Notes under the pieces: generated by a model
What the model saw: the letters and a program-made list of their open reading frames with translations, nothing else
Told to the model about the DNA's origin: nothing
Database searches by the model: none
Translations under genes and position numbers: made by a program
Assembly (NCBI RefSeq): GCF_000227115.2
Contig: NC_016485.2
Span: forward strand, 658,025-722,024
Source: Naumovozyma dairenensis CBS 421
Lineage: Eukaryota; Ascomycota; Saccharomycetes; Saccharomycetales; Saccharomycetaceae
Direction: 5' to 3'
DNA: 64,000 nt
Shown: piece by piece, positions 30,705-41,721 of the stretch
Numbering within the stretch: position 1 is the first letter of the stretch
Layout: every line of letters begins with the position of its first letter

Positions 30705-32111
30705 ATGTCCCTAAGCTACAAAACCTTTAATCTTCTGTCTAACAGTGGCAAGAAAGCATCACCATTGGTAGTAGCATTAGCATATTCATCATCATTTTCT
30801 TCTTCTCATTTTTCATTTTTGGAAAAATTACCACTCTACAAGGAAAATAGCAATAACATACTAAGAAGAAGTCTACATCCGTCATCTATAATACGTCAAA
30901 CGATCAGTAATATTAATAAAAATAATAATAATAACATAACTAGAAAAATGACATCTCCAACTAGATTAAAGACCATGAGATCACCAATGAAGAAAGTAGA
31001 ATCTCAAGTAAATTTACACCCCTTACTATGTGATCCATTCAGAGTAACAGTCATCGGGTCTGGTAACTGGGGTACTACCATTGCCAAAGTGGTTTCTGAA
31101 AACACTGCGATCCATTCTCATGTCTTTGAAAAGGAGGTTCAAATGTGGGTTTTTGAAGAAAAAATTGATGGTCAAAATTTGACTGAAATAATTAACACCA
31201 AGCATGAAAATGTTAAATATTTACCAGGAATTGAATTGCCTGAAAATTTAAGAGCTAATCCAGATTTGTTGGATGCCGTTAAAGAGGCAGACATTCTTGT
31301 TTTCAATATTCCTCATCAATTTTTGTCAAGAATTGTGAAACAATTAGAGGGTCATGTTAAGAAGGGTGCAAGAGCAATTTCTTGTTTGAAAGGGTTCGAA
31401 GTTGGTGTCAAAGGGGTTCAATTGTTATCTTCTTATATTACTGATGAATTAGGAATTGCTTGTGGTGCACTTTCTGGGGCTAATTTGGCTCCTGAAGTCG
31501 CTAAAGAACATTGGTCAGAAACTACTGTTGCGTATCAACTGCCTAAAGATTTTAGAGGTGAAGGGAAAGATGTCGATCATAAGATTTTGAAAGTATTATT
31601 CCATAGACCTTATTTCCATGTTAACGTCATCGATGATGTTGCAGGGATCTCCATTGCGGGTGCATTGAAAAATGTCGTTGCCTTAGGTTGCGGATTTGTT
31701 GAAGGTCTTGGGTGGGGTAACAATGCAGGTGCAGCCATTCAAAGAGTCGGTCTAGGTGAAATTATTAAATTCGGTCAAATGTTTTTCCCCGAATCAAGAG
31801 TTGAAACGTATTATCAAGAAAGTGCTGGTGTGGCCGATTTAATTACTACATGTTCGGGGGGTAGAAATGTTAGAGTTGCTAAATATATGGCAGAAACAGG
31901 TAAAGGTGCTATAGAATCTGAAAAGGATCTATTAAATGGCCAATCTGCTCAAGGTGTCATTACATGTAAAGAAGTCCACGAATGGTTAGATAAATGTGAG
32001 TTGACACAAGAATTTCCATTATTTGAAGCAGTCTATCAAATTGTTTATAACAATGTTCCAATGGAAAACCTTCCGGATATGATTGAGGAATTAGATGATT
32101 TCGGATTTTAA
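30705..32111 (+). CDS. GPD2: Glycerol-3-phosphate dehydrogenase (NAD+), Gpd2-like with long N-terminal leader
   Basis: Reduces dihydroxyacetone phosphate to glycerol 3-phosphate with NADH, the committed step of glycerol synthesis (osmolyte, redox balance). I use the ATG at 30705 (468 residues). The frame continues upstream to an ATG at 30627, whose extra 26 residues are very hydrophobic. Before the catalytic domain there is a leader of about 110 residues rich in Ser, Lys and Arg (KMTSPTRLKTMRSPMKKVE), longer than in S. cerevisiae Gpd2 and compatible with a mitochondrial presequence. An internal ATG before TSPTRLK could give a shorter cytosolic form. The NAD motif IGSGNWGTTIAK is near residue 118; the catalytic Lys region SIAGALKNVVALGCGFVEG is intact. 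ARG1 follows, as on chromosome XV. Confidence 0.94.
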   Translation: MSLSYKTFNLLSNSGKKASPLVVALAYSSSFSSSHFSFLEKLPLYKENSNNILRRSLHPSSIIRQTISNINKNNNNNITRKMTSPTRLKTMRSPMKKVESQVNLHPLLCDPFRVTVIGSGNWGTTIAKVVSENTAIHSHVFEKEVQMWVFEEKIDGQNLTEIINTKHENVKYLPGIELPENLRANPDLLDAVKEADILVFNIPHQFLSRIVKQLEGHVKKGARAISCLKGFEVGVKGVQLLSSYITDELGIACGALSGANLAPEVAKEHWSETTVAYQLPKDFRGEGKDVDHKILKVLFHRPYFHVNVIDDVAGISIAGALKNVVALGCGFVEGLGWGNNAGAAIQRVGLGEIIKFGQMFFPESRVETYYQESAGVADLITTCSGGRNVRVAKYMAETGKGAIESEKDLLNGQSAQGVITCKEVHEWLDKCELTQEFPLFEAVYQIVYNNVPMENLPDMIEELDDFGF

Positions 32112-33403
32112 AAATATAAGTTAATATTGCCAATTTCCATTTTTCTTCCTTTAATTCTACAGCAAAGCTCACGACAACCCTTATTCTATACCAGTTGTGA
32201 ATAACGACCAACGATTAACAATCAACATTTTAATTCTCATTAAAAAAATATAACAACTTCAACAAATAGTGAATATAAAATATAATAGTAATAACAGTCA
32301 TACTCATACGAAAACAATAATAACGAAGAAAATTATCATAAGAATACTCATAATTCAACTGGGACCACAGGTAGTAAGTTCCTCTGAAAAGGTTCGTAAA
32401 GTGTATATGCTCCAGCTGCCCTAGAAATTTAATATTTGTTTACTATTATTACCATACCATATTTAAATATTACATAGATATATATTTTATCATCTGTACA
32501 ATAATCAACTGTAATTTATACAAGCATACTGAAATCCTCGAATATCGTTATTTTTTTTATTTTTTTGTTCTCCTACACATGAATTTGTGTCATTATAGCT
32601 GTCATCCAAATCACGTGTAAAAAAGTTTTAGAATGCCCTGCGTAAAGATTTTTGAGCATACGGCACTTTTTATCTGTTTCTTTCATTTTAGAATTGAGAT
32701 CGCACGTTAAAACGCGCCGGAGAGGATCTGTAATATAAGGGTTAAGGGCCAAAATGATCAAGATTTAACTACAGAAATTTTACATCATACAGCATTCCAA
32801 TTCAACTATTGGGCAGCCCTAAAATATTTTAGGAGTATATTTAGGGCCTCAAGGTTTTGATCCTACACAAAAAAAAAACATTCCCATAATTTCTCCTCGG
32901 ATTCCATATTTTTTATCAACTCTATGATCATTCATTTCTCGCACACCGTACGCACTTTTTTTCATGGATATATTTTCTTTGTTTGACTGACTCATTCATC
33001 GAGCGCTATCTTTTGAAAAATGAGCAATAACCCAACAAACCGCCGCAGGACACCGCTATCTCGCACACTGTTTCTCTTAAGGAATCAAAATCGTCCATCT
33101 TCAATGACTGCAAAAATTTCATGCTTTTCGCTTCGCTATCTTTGTCACTTAACTACACAAATTTCAATTCCACAAATAATTTTTAACCATATAAAAAGGC
33201 TCTCGTTATTTCTTTCCTTTAAAGACCACCTCTTCCTCTTAGTTCAATTTCTCTCTCACTCTCTTCCTCTTTACATTGGAAAAAAGTAACAAGAACAATA
33301 TTCAATATTTGTCCCTAGAACTGTGTCTCAAATTAAACACGTCTTTAATTATTACCAACACTACCATTAAAATATAATAACAACACTAAATTTCAAAAAT
33401 AAA
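32112..33403. other. GPD2-ARG1 spacer
   Basis: GPD2 3' region and ARG1 promoter. It has A/T runs (32251, 32551, 32869) and an E-box/CDEI-like ATCACGTG at 32610-32617. A Gcn4 site lies near the ARG1 end, followed by a pyrimidine-rich leader at 33200-33270. No further gene is seen. Confidence 0.6.
32988..32994 (+). promoter_or_regulatory. Gcn4 binding site upstream of ARG1
   Basis: TGACTCA, the exact Gcn4 consensus, about 410 bp before the ARG1 ATG. It fits general amino-acid control of arginine synthesis. Confidence 0.7.
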
Positions 33404-34666
33404 ATGTCTAAAGGAAAAGTTTGTTTGGCTTACTCTGGTGGTTTAGATACCTCCATCATCTTGGCTTGGTTATTAGATGAAGGTTACGAAGTTGTTGCCT
33501 TTATGGCCAACGTTGGTCAAGAGGAAGACTTCGATGCTGCTAAGGAAAAGGCTTTAAAAATTGGTGCTACCAAATTCGTTTGTGTCGATTGTCGTAACGA
33601 TTTCGTCACTGATATTCTTTTCCCAGCTGTTCAATGTAACGCAGTCTATGAAGATGTTTACTTGTTAGGTACTTCTTTAGCTAGACCTGTCATTGCTAAG
33701 GCTCAAATAGATGTCGCTGAACAAGAAGGTTGTTTCGCTGTTGCTCACGGTTGTACAGGTAAGGGTAATGATCAAATTAGATTCGAATTAGGTTTCTATG
33801 CTTTGAAACCTGATGTTAAAGTCATTGCTCCATGGAGATTACCTGAATTCTTTGAAAGATTTGCTGGTAGAAAGGATCTTTTGGATTTCGCTGCCGAAAA
33901 GGGTATCCCAGTTGCTCAAACTAAATCTAAACCATGGTCCACTGATGAAAATCAAGCTCATATCTCTTATGAAGCTGGTATTTTGGAAGATCCTGATACT
34001 ACTCCACCAAAGGATATGTGGAAATTGACCGTTGATCCAATGGATGCTCCAAACGAACCACAAGATCTCTCTATCAACTTCGAACGTGGGTTACCAGTTA
34101 AAGTTTCTTACAATGATCATGCTACTAAGAAGGATGTTTCCGTCACTGCTCCACAAGATATCTTTGAAACTGTCTCCAATTTGGCAAGAGCTAACGGTGT
34201 CGGTAGAATCGATATTGTTGAAGATCGTTACATTAACTTGAAATCAAGAGGTTGTTACGAACAAGCTCCATTGACTGTTTTAAGAAGAGCTCATGTTGAC
34301 TTGGAAGGTTTAACTTTAGACAAAGAAGTTCGTCAATTAAGAGATCAATTTGTTACACCAACTTACTCTAAATTACTATACAATGGTTCCTATTTTTCTC
34401 CAGAATGTGAATATGTTAGATCTATGATTCAACCATCTCAAGAAACTGTTAACGGTACCGTTAGGGTTAGACTATATAAGGGTAATGTCATCATTCTTGG
34501 TAGATCTTCCGCCACTGAAAACTTATACGATCCGACAGAATCTTCTATGGATGAGTTGACTGGTTTCTTACCAACTGATACTACTGGTTTCATCGCTATT
34601 CAAGCTATTAGAATTAAGAAATACGGTGATGCTAAGAGAGCAAAGGGTACTAAGTTGACCTTATAG
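33404..34666 (+). CDS. ARG1: Argininosuccinate synthetase
   Basis: Joins citrulline and aspartate with ATP to form argininosuccinate, the penultimate step of cytosolic arginine synthesis. The 420 residues equal the S. cerevisiae protein. The ATP-binding P-loop-like AYSGGLDTSIILAWL is at residues 8-22. GCTGKGNDQIRFELG near 115 and the substrate-binding GRSSATENLYD near the C-terminus are intact. The codon choice (GGT, AAG, GTC, TTG) is that of a highly expressed gene. The start has an A-rich context (AAATAAAATG). A Gcn4 site lies upstream. Confidence 0.99.
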   Translation: MSKGKVCLAYSGGLDTSIILAWLLDEGYEVVAFMANVGQEEDFDAAKEKALKIGATKFVCVDCRNDFVTDILFPAVQCNAVYEDVYLLGTSLARPVIAKAQIDVAEQEGCFAVAHGCTGKGNDQIRFELGFYALKPDVKVIAPWRLPEFFERFAGRKDLLDFAAEKGIPVAQTKSKPWSTDENQAHISYEAGILEDPDTTPPKDMWKLTVDPMDAPNEPQDLSINFERGLPVKVSYNDHATKKDVSVTAPQDIFETVSNLARANGVGRIDIVEDRYINLKSRGCYEQAPLTVLRRAHVDLEGLTLDKEVRQLRDQFVTPTYSKLLYNGSYFSPECEYVRSMIQPSQETVNGTVRVRLYKGNVIILGRSSATENLYDPTESSMDELTGFLPTDTTGFIAIQAIRIKKYGDAKRAKGTKLTL

Positions 34667-36162
34667 AAATTTTTTTTCCCTCTCTTTGTTCCCATTCCTA
34701 CCATGTTTAATAATGATTCCCTATTCTAAATTCCGCATCTCAACTAAATGAATTAACATAAAAGTGCAATCATGTATTTGTAAATATAAATATATATATT
34801 ATAATTGATTAATTGATTAATCTAATATTAATTACCGTAAAAATTCTAACATTCTAATATAAGGTTAATGCGACGAACGTATGTAATGGAGATAGATCAT
34901 TATCACTAAGATATTTCTACGTGGATGTCATTTATTAGGAAGTTAGAGCTAGAGATCAAATAAAAGCAAATAAAAAAAAAATAGAAACAAAAAGGTATTA
35001 AATTCCAGAAACGTACACAATAATCGATTGATGTCATCGGTTGGACTAATTGAACTAGGGATACAGACTGAAGAATTTCTAGCTCCACATGTAGTTAGTA
35101 CTTATATGAATTAAAAATAATGATAATTTGGAACATACGAATACAGATTTAATTCTAATGTAACACTAGAGGTACGATGGTCTCTCTGTTCCTCCGCCTG
35201 ACAATTAGCAGTATGGGCTTCAGTGCCATTCTGTTCTTCCATTTTTATTATTTTGTCTTCCTATATATTCAAGGACTTGATTTAGGCAGCGTATATTCAC
35301 TCATACACATTTGATAGTAATTTAGTGTCAGGTATCTGATGTATATATTTGAAAAAGTCACCAATTGGAAAGAATAGCTGGTTTGGGAATGCAATGTCAA
35401 AAAAAAGGTTAGACATTCATCTGTTGAATGAAAATATTTATTTATTTTTCATGTTTATTACTGTAGGATATTAAATTTTCATGGCTTGAAAAGTTAATTA
35501 AAACAGTAAAATCTTGCAAACTTAAAGTATTTTTCATAATCGAGCTGAACTCTTGCTTTGTTATAAAGGGACTACTACTAATATTATAAAACATGTCCCT
35601 GGTTACCCTTTTTCTTCTCAGCCCCCCTAGGATAAAACTCTCATAATATATGTCAATTCGATATGTGACACACAAAGCATATGAAGGGACAATAATAATC
35701 AGGAGGTTTCTTTAGCTAATATTAATGATTTAATAACATCGAAATACTAGAGTGATACTGTCAGGACCAAACCACGTCCCCAGTAAAATAAACAGCTACC
35801 ACTGGCACGACTCAAGTATCTGTCTGAATGTCAATAAAACAATGATGACCTTTAACTTGGTTATATAATATCCCACTCATCACAATGTCACCGGACTTTT
35901 TTAAACGGCGAAGAAGAAAAAACTGTGACGTGAAAAATTATTGAAAAAAGGAAATCTGCCAAAAAAACAACAAAAGAATGAAAAATTTGGCAGTTTTTCC
36001 TTGAATCTTAATTAAAGAAGTCATTTGTGTGTTTTGTAATATCCCTTAAAATAGAACCATTTTTGTTTTGCAACATTCTTCTTATTTACAATTCATTAGT
36101 TCTAGTTCTATAACACACAGTATCGTTATCATACATAGAATTATATTTCATTCAAACAACAA
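34667..36162. other. ARG1-GPM spacer (1.5 kb)
   Basis: The S. cerevisiae gene YOL057W that lies between ARG1 and GPM3 is not recognisable here. The sequence is AT-rich with A-runs (34973, 35401). No ORF has coding character. The final 300 bp are presumably the GPM2/3 promoter. Confidence 0.6.
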
Positions 36163-37122
36163 ATGACGAGCTCGTCAGAAACTTTCAAACTATTTTTATT
36201 AAGACATGGTCAAAGTAATTTGAACCATGAAAACATATTCTGTGGATGGATTGATGCCAAATTGACAGAAAAGGGTGAAAATCAAGCACGTAATACGGCT
36301 AAATTGATCCAGGATTATTGTCAAACTAATAATGTTACATTACCACAAATCGGTTATAGTTCTAGATTAATTAGGACACAACAGACAATGGATGTCATCT
36401 TGGAACAATTCAATTTAAAAGGTGATAAACATATTATTTGTGGTGGTGAAAAGACTAGTTCCAGAGAATTGGCTCAAATTCCATTGAAATTACTTCCTTC
36501 AAATACAATTACCAATGATAAAAGTGATATTAATGAAGTTTCAATTTTACAAACTTGGAGGTTAAATGAACGTCATTATGGATCTTGGCAAGGTCAAAGG
36601 AAGCCTCAAATTTTACAACAATATGGGGATGAACAATACATGTATATTCGTAGGGATTTTAATGGTAGACCTCCAAAGGTTGATCTTAATTTAGAGATGG
36701 TTCAAGAAATTGATGACAAGGGTTCATCTACTGGTTATGAATTTAAAGAACCAAATAGACACTTGAAGTATGGATTAGAAGAATCTAATAATGAACCATT
36801 ACCATGTGGTGAATCCCTTTGTGATGTTGGTAAAAGATTAGGCCCATTCTTGGATAATGTTGTCTTGAAAATTGCTAAAGATCATCATTTAGACTCATCT
36901 TTGATTGTAGGTCATGGTAGTACAGTTAGATCTGCTTTGAAGATGTTGGAAGGTATATCTGATGAAGAAATCAAAGGTATTGATATACCAAATGGGATCC
37001 CATTAGTCATTGAATTAGATAGAGCTTCACTGAAATTCGTTAGACGTTTCTACTTGGATCCTGAATCTGCCAAGATTAATGCTGAGAAAGTTCGTAAAGA
37101 AGGATTCGAAAATAATCCATAA
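36163..37122 (+). CDS. GPM3: Phosphoglycerate mutase homolog (Gpm2/Gpm3 type)
   Basis: Member of the histidine phosphatase superfamily related to 2,3-bisphosphoglycerate-dependent phosphoglycerate mutase. S. cerevisiae Gpm2 and Gpm3 are considered non-functional or minor versions of Gpm1. The 319 residues are close to Gpm2 (311) and Gpm3 (303) and longer than Gpm1 (247). The phosphohistidine motif LLRHGQSNLN is at residues 11-20, the substrate loop NERHYGSWQGQ is near 145, and the second catalytic motif VGHGSTVRSALK is near 248. Insertions after SSRL and around the middle are typical of the Gpm2/3 branch. Whether it is the GPM2 or GPM3 duplicate cannot be decided here, because both chromosome IV and XV neighbours flank it. 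Confidence 0.9.
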   Translation: MTSSSETFKLFLLRHGQSNLNHENIFCGWIDAKLTEKGENQARNTAKLIQDYCQTNNVTLPQIGYSSRLIRTQQTMDVILEQFNLKGDKHIICGGEKTSSRELAQIPLKLLPSNTITNDKSDINEVSILQTWRLNERHYGSWQGQRKPQILQQYGDEQYMYIRRDFNGRPPKVDLNLEMVQEIDDKGSSTGYEFKEPNRHLKYGLEESNNEPLPCGESLCDVGKRLGPFLDNVVLKIAKDHHLDSSLIVGHGSTVRSALKMLEGISDEEIKGIDIPNGIPLVIELDRASLKFVRRFYLDPESAKINAEKVRKEGFENNP

Positions 37123-37570
37123 TCAACATATTGTATGACTTCGTTTCAACTCTTTTATCTCTCTATGCTATGATCAAAACACACGACATAAAAAACATGA
37201 CTAACAAATTAATGATTTATACCCATTTCAATGATAATTATAGATAATTTTACACATATTAATAAATAACTACTACAATAAAACAAAAAAAAATACTCAA
37301 AGATCGAATCAGAATTAACAAGTTTGAATAGTTTCTCGTAGCAGTTATATTGTTAACGGACAAAAAAACACGTAGATACAATTAAGAATTAGGAATGTAT
37401 TAAAATGCAGAAATGTATGTGAAAAAAAATGTATATAGAAAAAAATATACGAAATCTATTAATGGTCAGGGTTGTTCGTTTCCAGTTTTACTTGATGACA
37501 ACCATGAACTATTAAAAAAACAAAGCAATATTATATTCCTCAAAAAACAGCTGACAATAAATGGAAGCCT
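37123..37570. other. Convergent GPM-RPN4 3' spacer
   Basis: AT-rich sequence with several A-runs (37285, 37361, 37424). No gene or clear repeat. Confidence 0.55.
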
Positions 37571-39115
37571 TCAAGCAGTAATATAAGTGATATGTTCTTT
37601 GGCATATTTTGTAACTTCTTTCCTTTGAAAATCAGTTAAATCAATATGTTTAGTTTTCAAGTGCCTTGATAAGGCATCCAACCTCGAGAATGTCTTTTCT
37701 TGACCCACGCCTCCAAATAATTTAATACATTGTAAACAGCGAAATACAGTTCTTTCTTTAGCATGAATTGTATTTTGATGCCTTGTTAGATCATATGTTC
37801 TCGAGAATTTTGCACCACATAATTCTTTTGTCTTGGAATTAATGATTGAACACATATAGATTTCGTTTGAATATTGACAGTTTGGTATCGAGACTTCAGA
37901 TTTCTTCTTATTACTTAAGCTTTTATTATTATCAGTAGTTTTTGATAAATGTTCTTTGTTTTCCTTGTTTGAGGATTTTGATTTCGATAGTTTATTGGTG
38001 GCCACCTTTTTTGAGGACAAGTTGTTATTCTTCTTTATTGCTGGCTTTGTAACAATTGAGCTATCATCAAATGGGGATGCAAAGATAGATGAAGCTGATG
38101 AAGCTGATTTTTGATAATCTATATAATCATCACTAAAGGATTCATCATATTCATAATCCTTTCTGTTAACTTCTTTATTATCATCCTCTTCAACGAAATC
38201 ATAATCATCATTCGGAAATTCTCCTTTAAACAATAATTTAGTATCATGGCTATTTAGTGCCGCCATATTTGAGTTTTGTAAGGGTAAATCCATTAATAAC
38301 TTTTCATTTTCTTCTAAAGATAAAATATCTTCATCAGTCTGAGATGAATATAAAAACTCCATATCATAACCGAAATTCAAATCATCATTATCTTCATTTG
38401 CAATCGTAATATCGAAAAATGGTGGGGCAGAATTCAAATTCAAATTTGTGCACGATTGATTATGATTCGTTGATATGGCCGAGCTTTCTTCAACTAACGA
38501 AGTCAATTCAAATCGTGAGTTTGAAGCGAGAAGATCTACATTATAAGTATCATCATAAGTAGAATCGTCCAATATGCTATTGTTGTTAGAAGTAGTAGAT
38601 GGTTTCATCTTTTCAGAAGCTGAGGTTGCCATTACTGAAGGATCGGCATATTTATTGAATAAGCCATAGTTTTTCGCTTTAGATGTTTGTCCATATGATG
38701 ATATTGATGATGATGTTGAAGAAGAGGAAGAAGATCTGCACCTCCCATACGTGGAATACCCATTAGGTAGCTTATTTGATGATGATGATAATGATGATGT
38801 TCTTGGTGCCGAATACGACTTATTGTTTGTGCATATTCTAGGATATTTTGGATCTTGACCAATATCATGAGTATTATGTCGACGATAAGGTACTATGTAT
38901 TCATTTGAGTTGATTTGTTTTAATGGTTGGAATGAACTACTCGAAGATGCAACTGGAGAAGACTGAGAACCAAACTTCAAAAATTGTTGAGGATTGAAGC
39001 CAAATGGGAATCCATTATTGTAATAGTTGCTTCTTGCAGACTGCACATAGTTCAATTCGTCTTCAATTGATTCTGCAAACACTCGCATAGTCAGGTCAGT
39101 TGATATCATTTTCAT
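37571..39115 (-). CDS. RPN4: Proteasome gene transcription factor Rpn4
   Basis: Short-lived activator of proteasome genes through the PACE element; it is itself degraded by the proteasome. The 514 residues are close to S. cerevisiae Rpn4 (531). The N-terminus ends a conserved segment with ESIEDELNYV, and a short conserved block FNKYADPSVM lies near 150. Acidic activation stretches are at about 235-340. The C-terminal DNA-binding region has a C2H2 finger (CGAKFSRTYDLTRHQNTIHA) and a second, atypical finger (CLQCIKLFGG, SRLDALSRHLKTKH). The ATG at 39115 is followed two codons later by a second ATG. In S. cerevisiae it follows GPM2 on chromosome IV, as here. Confidence 0.95.
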   Translation of the reverse strand: MKMISTDLTMRVFAESIEDELNYVQSARSNYYNNGFPFGFNPQQFLKFGSQSSPVASSSSSFQPLKQINSNEYIVPYRRHNTHDIGQDPKYPRICTNNKSYSAPRTSSLSSSSNKLPNGYSTYGRCRSSSSSSTSSSISSYGQTSKAKNYGLFNKYADPSVMATSASEKMKPSTTSNNNSILDDSTYDDTYNVDLLASNSRFELTSLVEESSAISTNHNQSCTNLNLNSAPPFFDITIANEDNDDLNFGYDMEFLYSSQTDEDILSLEENEKLLMDLPLQNSNMAALNSHDTKLLFKGEFPNDDYDFVEEDDNKEVNRKDYEYDESFSDDYIDYQKSASSASSIFASPFDDSSIVTKPAIKKNNNLSSKKVATNKLSKSKSSNKENKEHLSKTTDNNKSLSNKKKSEVSIPNCQYSNEIYMCSIINSKTKELCGAKFSRTYDLTRHQNTIHAKERTVFRCLQCIKLFGGVGQEKTFSRLDALSRHLKTKHIDLTDFQRKEVTKYAKEHITYITA

Positions 39116-39611
39116 TTAGTCTTTTGAAGACAGTTAATTCGTGAGGTTTGCTATACGTTGTTGACCCTAAATGGTCGTAAACAGTAATTCAACAAAGAAG
39201 AAAGTAAAAAAAGACGGCGATATGATAACCGAATTAGCCCCTTGATGTCTACTTTTGTAGATATAAATGCAACTAGTAGCGAATTGGCTCCTAGATTTGA
39301 AGATAATAGCAGCCTATTATGTGCATCTAAGTATTTTTCTCTTCAGTTGCAATGTTCTTGTTGTTTCATTTTGTTGGAAAAAAAAAGAATAAATCCTTTA
39401 AAAGTTGAAAATATTTCTTCCCCCGAAGGAAGATTGATCCATTGACAAAAGAAGAGGTGAATGGGAAACCAACCAAGATCGAAACTAAGAAAACAAGAAA
39501 TATTCTTTAACGTGCTATATTATCTATATCCTCTATCTATACATCTATTCGCTTTACTTTTTGGCTATAATCTATAAGTTACCAGTACATACATATATAT
39601 TTCATCATTTT
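39116..39611. other. RPN4 promoter / THI20 3' spacer
   Basis: Upstream region of RPN4. I did not find an exact PDRE or PACE element. There is a purine/pyrimidine palindrome-like CTTCCCCCGAAGGAAG at 39417-39432. Nothing else. Confidence 0.5.
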
Positions 39612-41282
39612 TTAATACTCTAATGCAGCATCCCAAAACTTGGTTTCTAGTTCACAAACTTCACCAAAGATTGTCACTAATGTATCTAATTGTTCTTGTG
39701 GGTAGGTCATTGAAATATTATTCAATAATACTTTACCTTTAGCCATAGCTTCACGATACCATGCAGAAGAATACACTTCTAACCATCCATGATACAATGG
39801 CATTGATTCGTTCGTCACAGTGATTTGTTTTTCAAATGTATATAATGCATACCCGTACCCCATCAAACAGGGAGTCAAAGCGGCAACCAATTCTTGCCAG
39901 TTCCCTCTCCTTGAAATATCATTAAAATATCTCGAATAGGCTTTCAAGGCTGGTCCTCTGGTAATATTAGCGAAATACTCATCATCCTTCACACCGAAAT
40001 CTTCTCTTAATCTTTTTTCATGATGATCCATTTCTTGTTTGACACCACCAACAATTTCTAATTCCTTTTCCATATCTTCCAAAGTGGGTGCTTTACTACC
40101 AGCTACGCAATGAACTCTTGCATAATCAATTAAATATGAATAATCTTGTTCAACGAAAAATTGGAATTTGCGACGATCTAATGAACCATCTGCAATCTTC
40201 TTAACAAATTCATGATTAATATAACTCTGCCAATGCGGTTTCACAAATGGATGGTTGATTAAGTATGTGAAGAAATCATTACCAATCTTTTTGGACAATA
40301 ATTCAGTATCATTAGATATAGTTGGTACGATATCATGCGCAGTAAAACAATCATCTGTAATCATTTTTTCCATTGGAATCTCAACAGCATAAACATGATT
40401 AATTGGACCATTCTCTTTAACATGACTCTTGGTAACTTGGCAACCAATTGTGACAGCATTTTGAACATATTCAATACCACCATAAACGGATTGACAAAGT
40501 GAATACCCGCGGGCAAGGTTAGATGCAATAGCAGAAGCTAATGTACATCCTGTACCATGAGTATTGGTAGTATCAACAAAATGACCTTTAAACACAACAA
40601 ATTTTTGTTCATCTCTCATTAATAAAACATCAGTAATATATTTTTCAGATCCATTTTTATCCCATGGAATATGACCACCTTTCACCAAAACATTGGAACA
40701 TTTAGTCACGTCAGAAACACGTTCTGCCAATTGACGAACATCATCTAATGATTCAATCTTAACGTTTTCACCGATCAATTTGAAACATTCTGGAATATTT
40801 GGAGTCAAAACATTTGCCAATGGAGTAATTTTTTCTTTAATCAATTGAACCAATTCATCACCAGCAAGAGTGGATCCCGAAGTCGCAACGAGCACAGGAT
40901 CAACCACTAATAATGGTTTTTCCTTTGGGTCCATACTATTCAATTTCTCAGCTAATACATCGATAGCATCTAAAGTTAACATCCCAGTCTTGATAACATT
41001 ACATCTCATATCTCTTAAATTAACATCAATGATTTGTTTAAGCACATCTTTTGGAGTCAAATGGATTCCAAATACTTTTACAGGAGTTTGAATAGTTAAA
41101 GCAGTCATACATGTCATACCGTAACATCTATGAGCTGAGATGGTCTTTAAATCAGCTTCGATACCGGCACCACCACTAGAATCTGATCCTGCGATGGTTA
41201 AAATTGTTGGTAAATGTTCATCCTTTGATAAAGATAAGTAAGGTGGAGGGGTATTGATTTGAATGGTTTGGAAAGCAGTCAT
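39612..41282 (-). CDS. THI20: HMP/HMP-P kinase and thiaminase II bifunctional enzyme
   Basis: Phosphorylates hydroxymethylpyrimidine (and its phosphate) for thiamine pyrophosphate synthesis. The fused C-terminal TenA domain degrades thiamine breakdown products and salvages pyrimidine. The 556 residues match S. cerevisiae Thi20 (551). The ribokinase-like N-terminal domain has IAGSDSSGGAGIEADLKT at about 30-47 and the anion-hole motif THGTGCTLASAIASNLARG near 240. The TenA domain (about 335-556) has FVEQDYSYLIDYAR and CLMGYGYALY. The position beside RPN4 and OSH2/SWH1 mixes S. cerevisiae chromosome XV (THI20) with chromosome IV neighbours. Confidence 0.97.
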   Translation of the reverse strand: MTAFQTIQINTPPPYLSLSKDEHLPTILTIAGSDSSGGAGIEADLKTISAHRCYGMTCMTALTIQTPVKVFGIHLTPKDVLKQIIDVNLRDMRCNVIKTGMLTLDAIDVLAEKLNSMDPKEKPLLVVDPVLVATSGSTLAGDELVQLIKEKITPLANVLTPNIPECFKLIGENVKIESLDDVRQLAERVSDVTKCSNVLVKGGHIPWDKNGSEKYITDVLLMRDEQKFVVFKGHFVDTTNTHGTGCTLASAIASNLARGYSLCQSVYGGIEYVQNAVTIGCQVTKSHVKENGPINHVYAVEIPMEKMITDDCFTAHDIVPTISNDTELLSKKIGNDFFTYLINHPFVKPHWQSYINHEFVKKIADGSLDRRKFQFFVEQDYSYLIDYARVHCVAGSKAPTLEDMEKELEIVGGVKQEMDHHEKRLREDFGVKDDEYFANITRGPALKAYSRYFNDISRRGNWQELVAALTPCLMGYGYALYTFEKQITVTNESMPLYHGWLEVYSSAWYREAMAKGKVLLNNISMTYPQEQLDTLVTIFGEVCELETKFWDAALEY

Positions 41283-41721
41283 TTTTAAAAGATATTATCT
41301 TAATATTTGTTTTTTAACTCTAACTGTTTTAATTCTTATTATAAGATCTCTCTATATATATTATTTATTATTCAATATTTTGAAATTTTTCAATGGCGCT
41401 TATATAACTTTTATACAGTTACTCTAATGGTTTCCTCTATCAATTATGGTGATGACGAATAAATGTAGGTGGATGTAAAAATTGATAATACATATATGGT
41501 TGTTTGCAGTTTTTGCATTTATTGGGGTTTTGGGAAATACCCATGTTATGTGCAAAATAATACTGCCATGACGTTGTGTGTGTGTGTGTGTGTGTGTGTT
41601 CGCTATTTACCTGTACAATGTATTGTAGTATTATGTTTTAATTATGCAATTAAAGTGATATATTCTATATGAAAAAAAAAAAAATAAATACTATTTATTT
41701 CTCCGAATATGTAATATTTTT
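41283..41721. other. THI20 promoter spacer with (TG)n
   Basis: Upstream region of THI20 and 3' region of the Osh gene. It carries a (TG) dinucleotide run at 41575-41599 (about 12 units) and an A-run at 41671-41682. Confidence 0.65.

Noticed and set aside
32610..32617. CDEI-like ATCACGTG as part of a point centromere
   Set aside because: No CDEIII core (TTTCCGAAA type) lies at the expected distance on either side. Most likely a Cbf1/E-box site or chance. An unconventional Naumovozyma-type centromere cannot be judged by eye.
35442..35675. 77-codon minus-strand ORF as a remnant of YOL057W
   Set aside because: No peptidase-like motif and no collinear similarity. I could not support a pseudogene.
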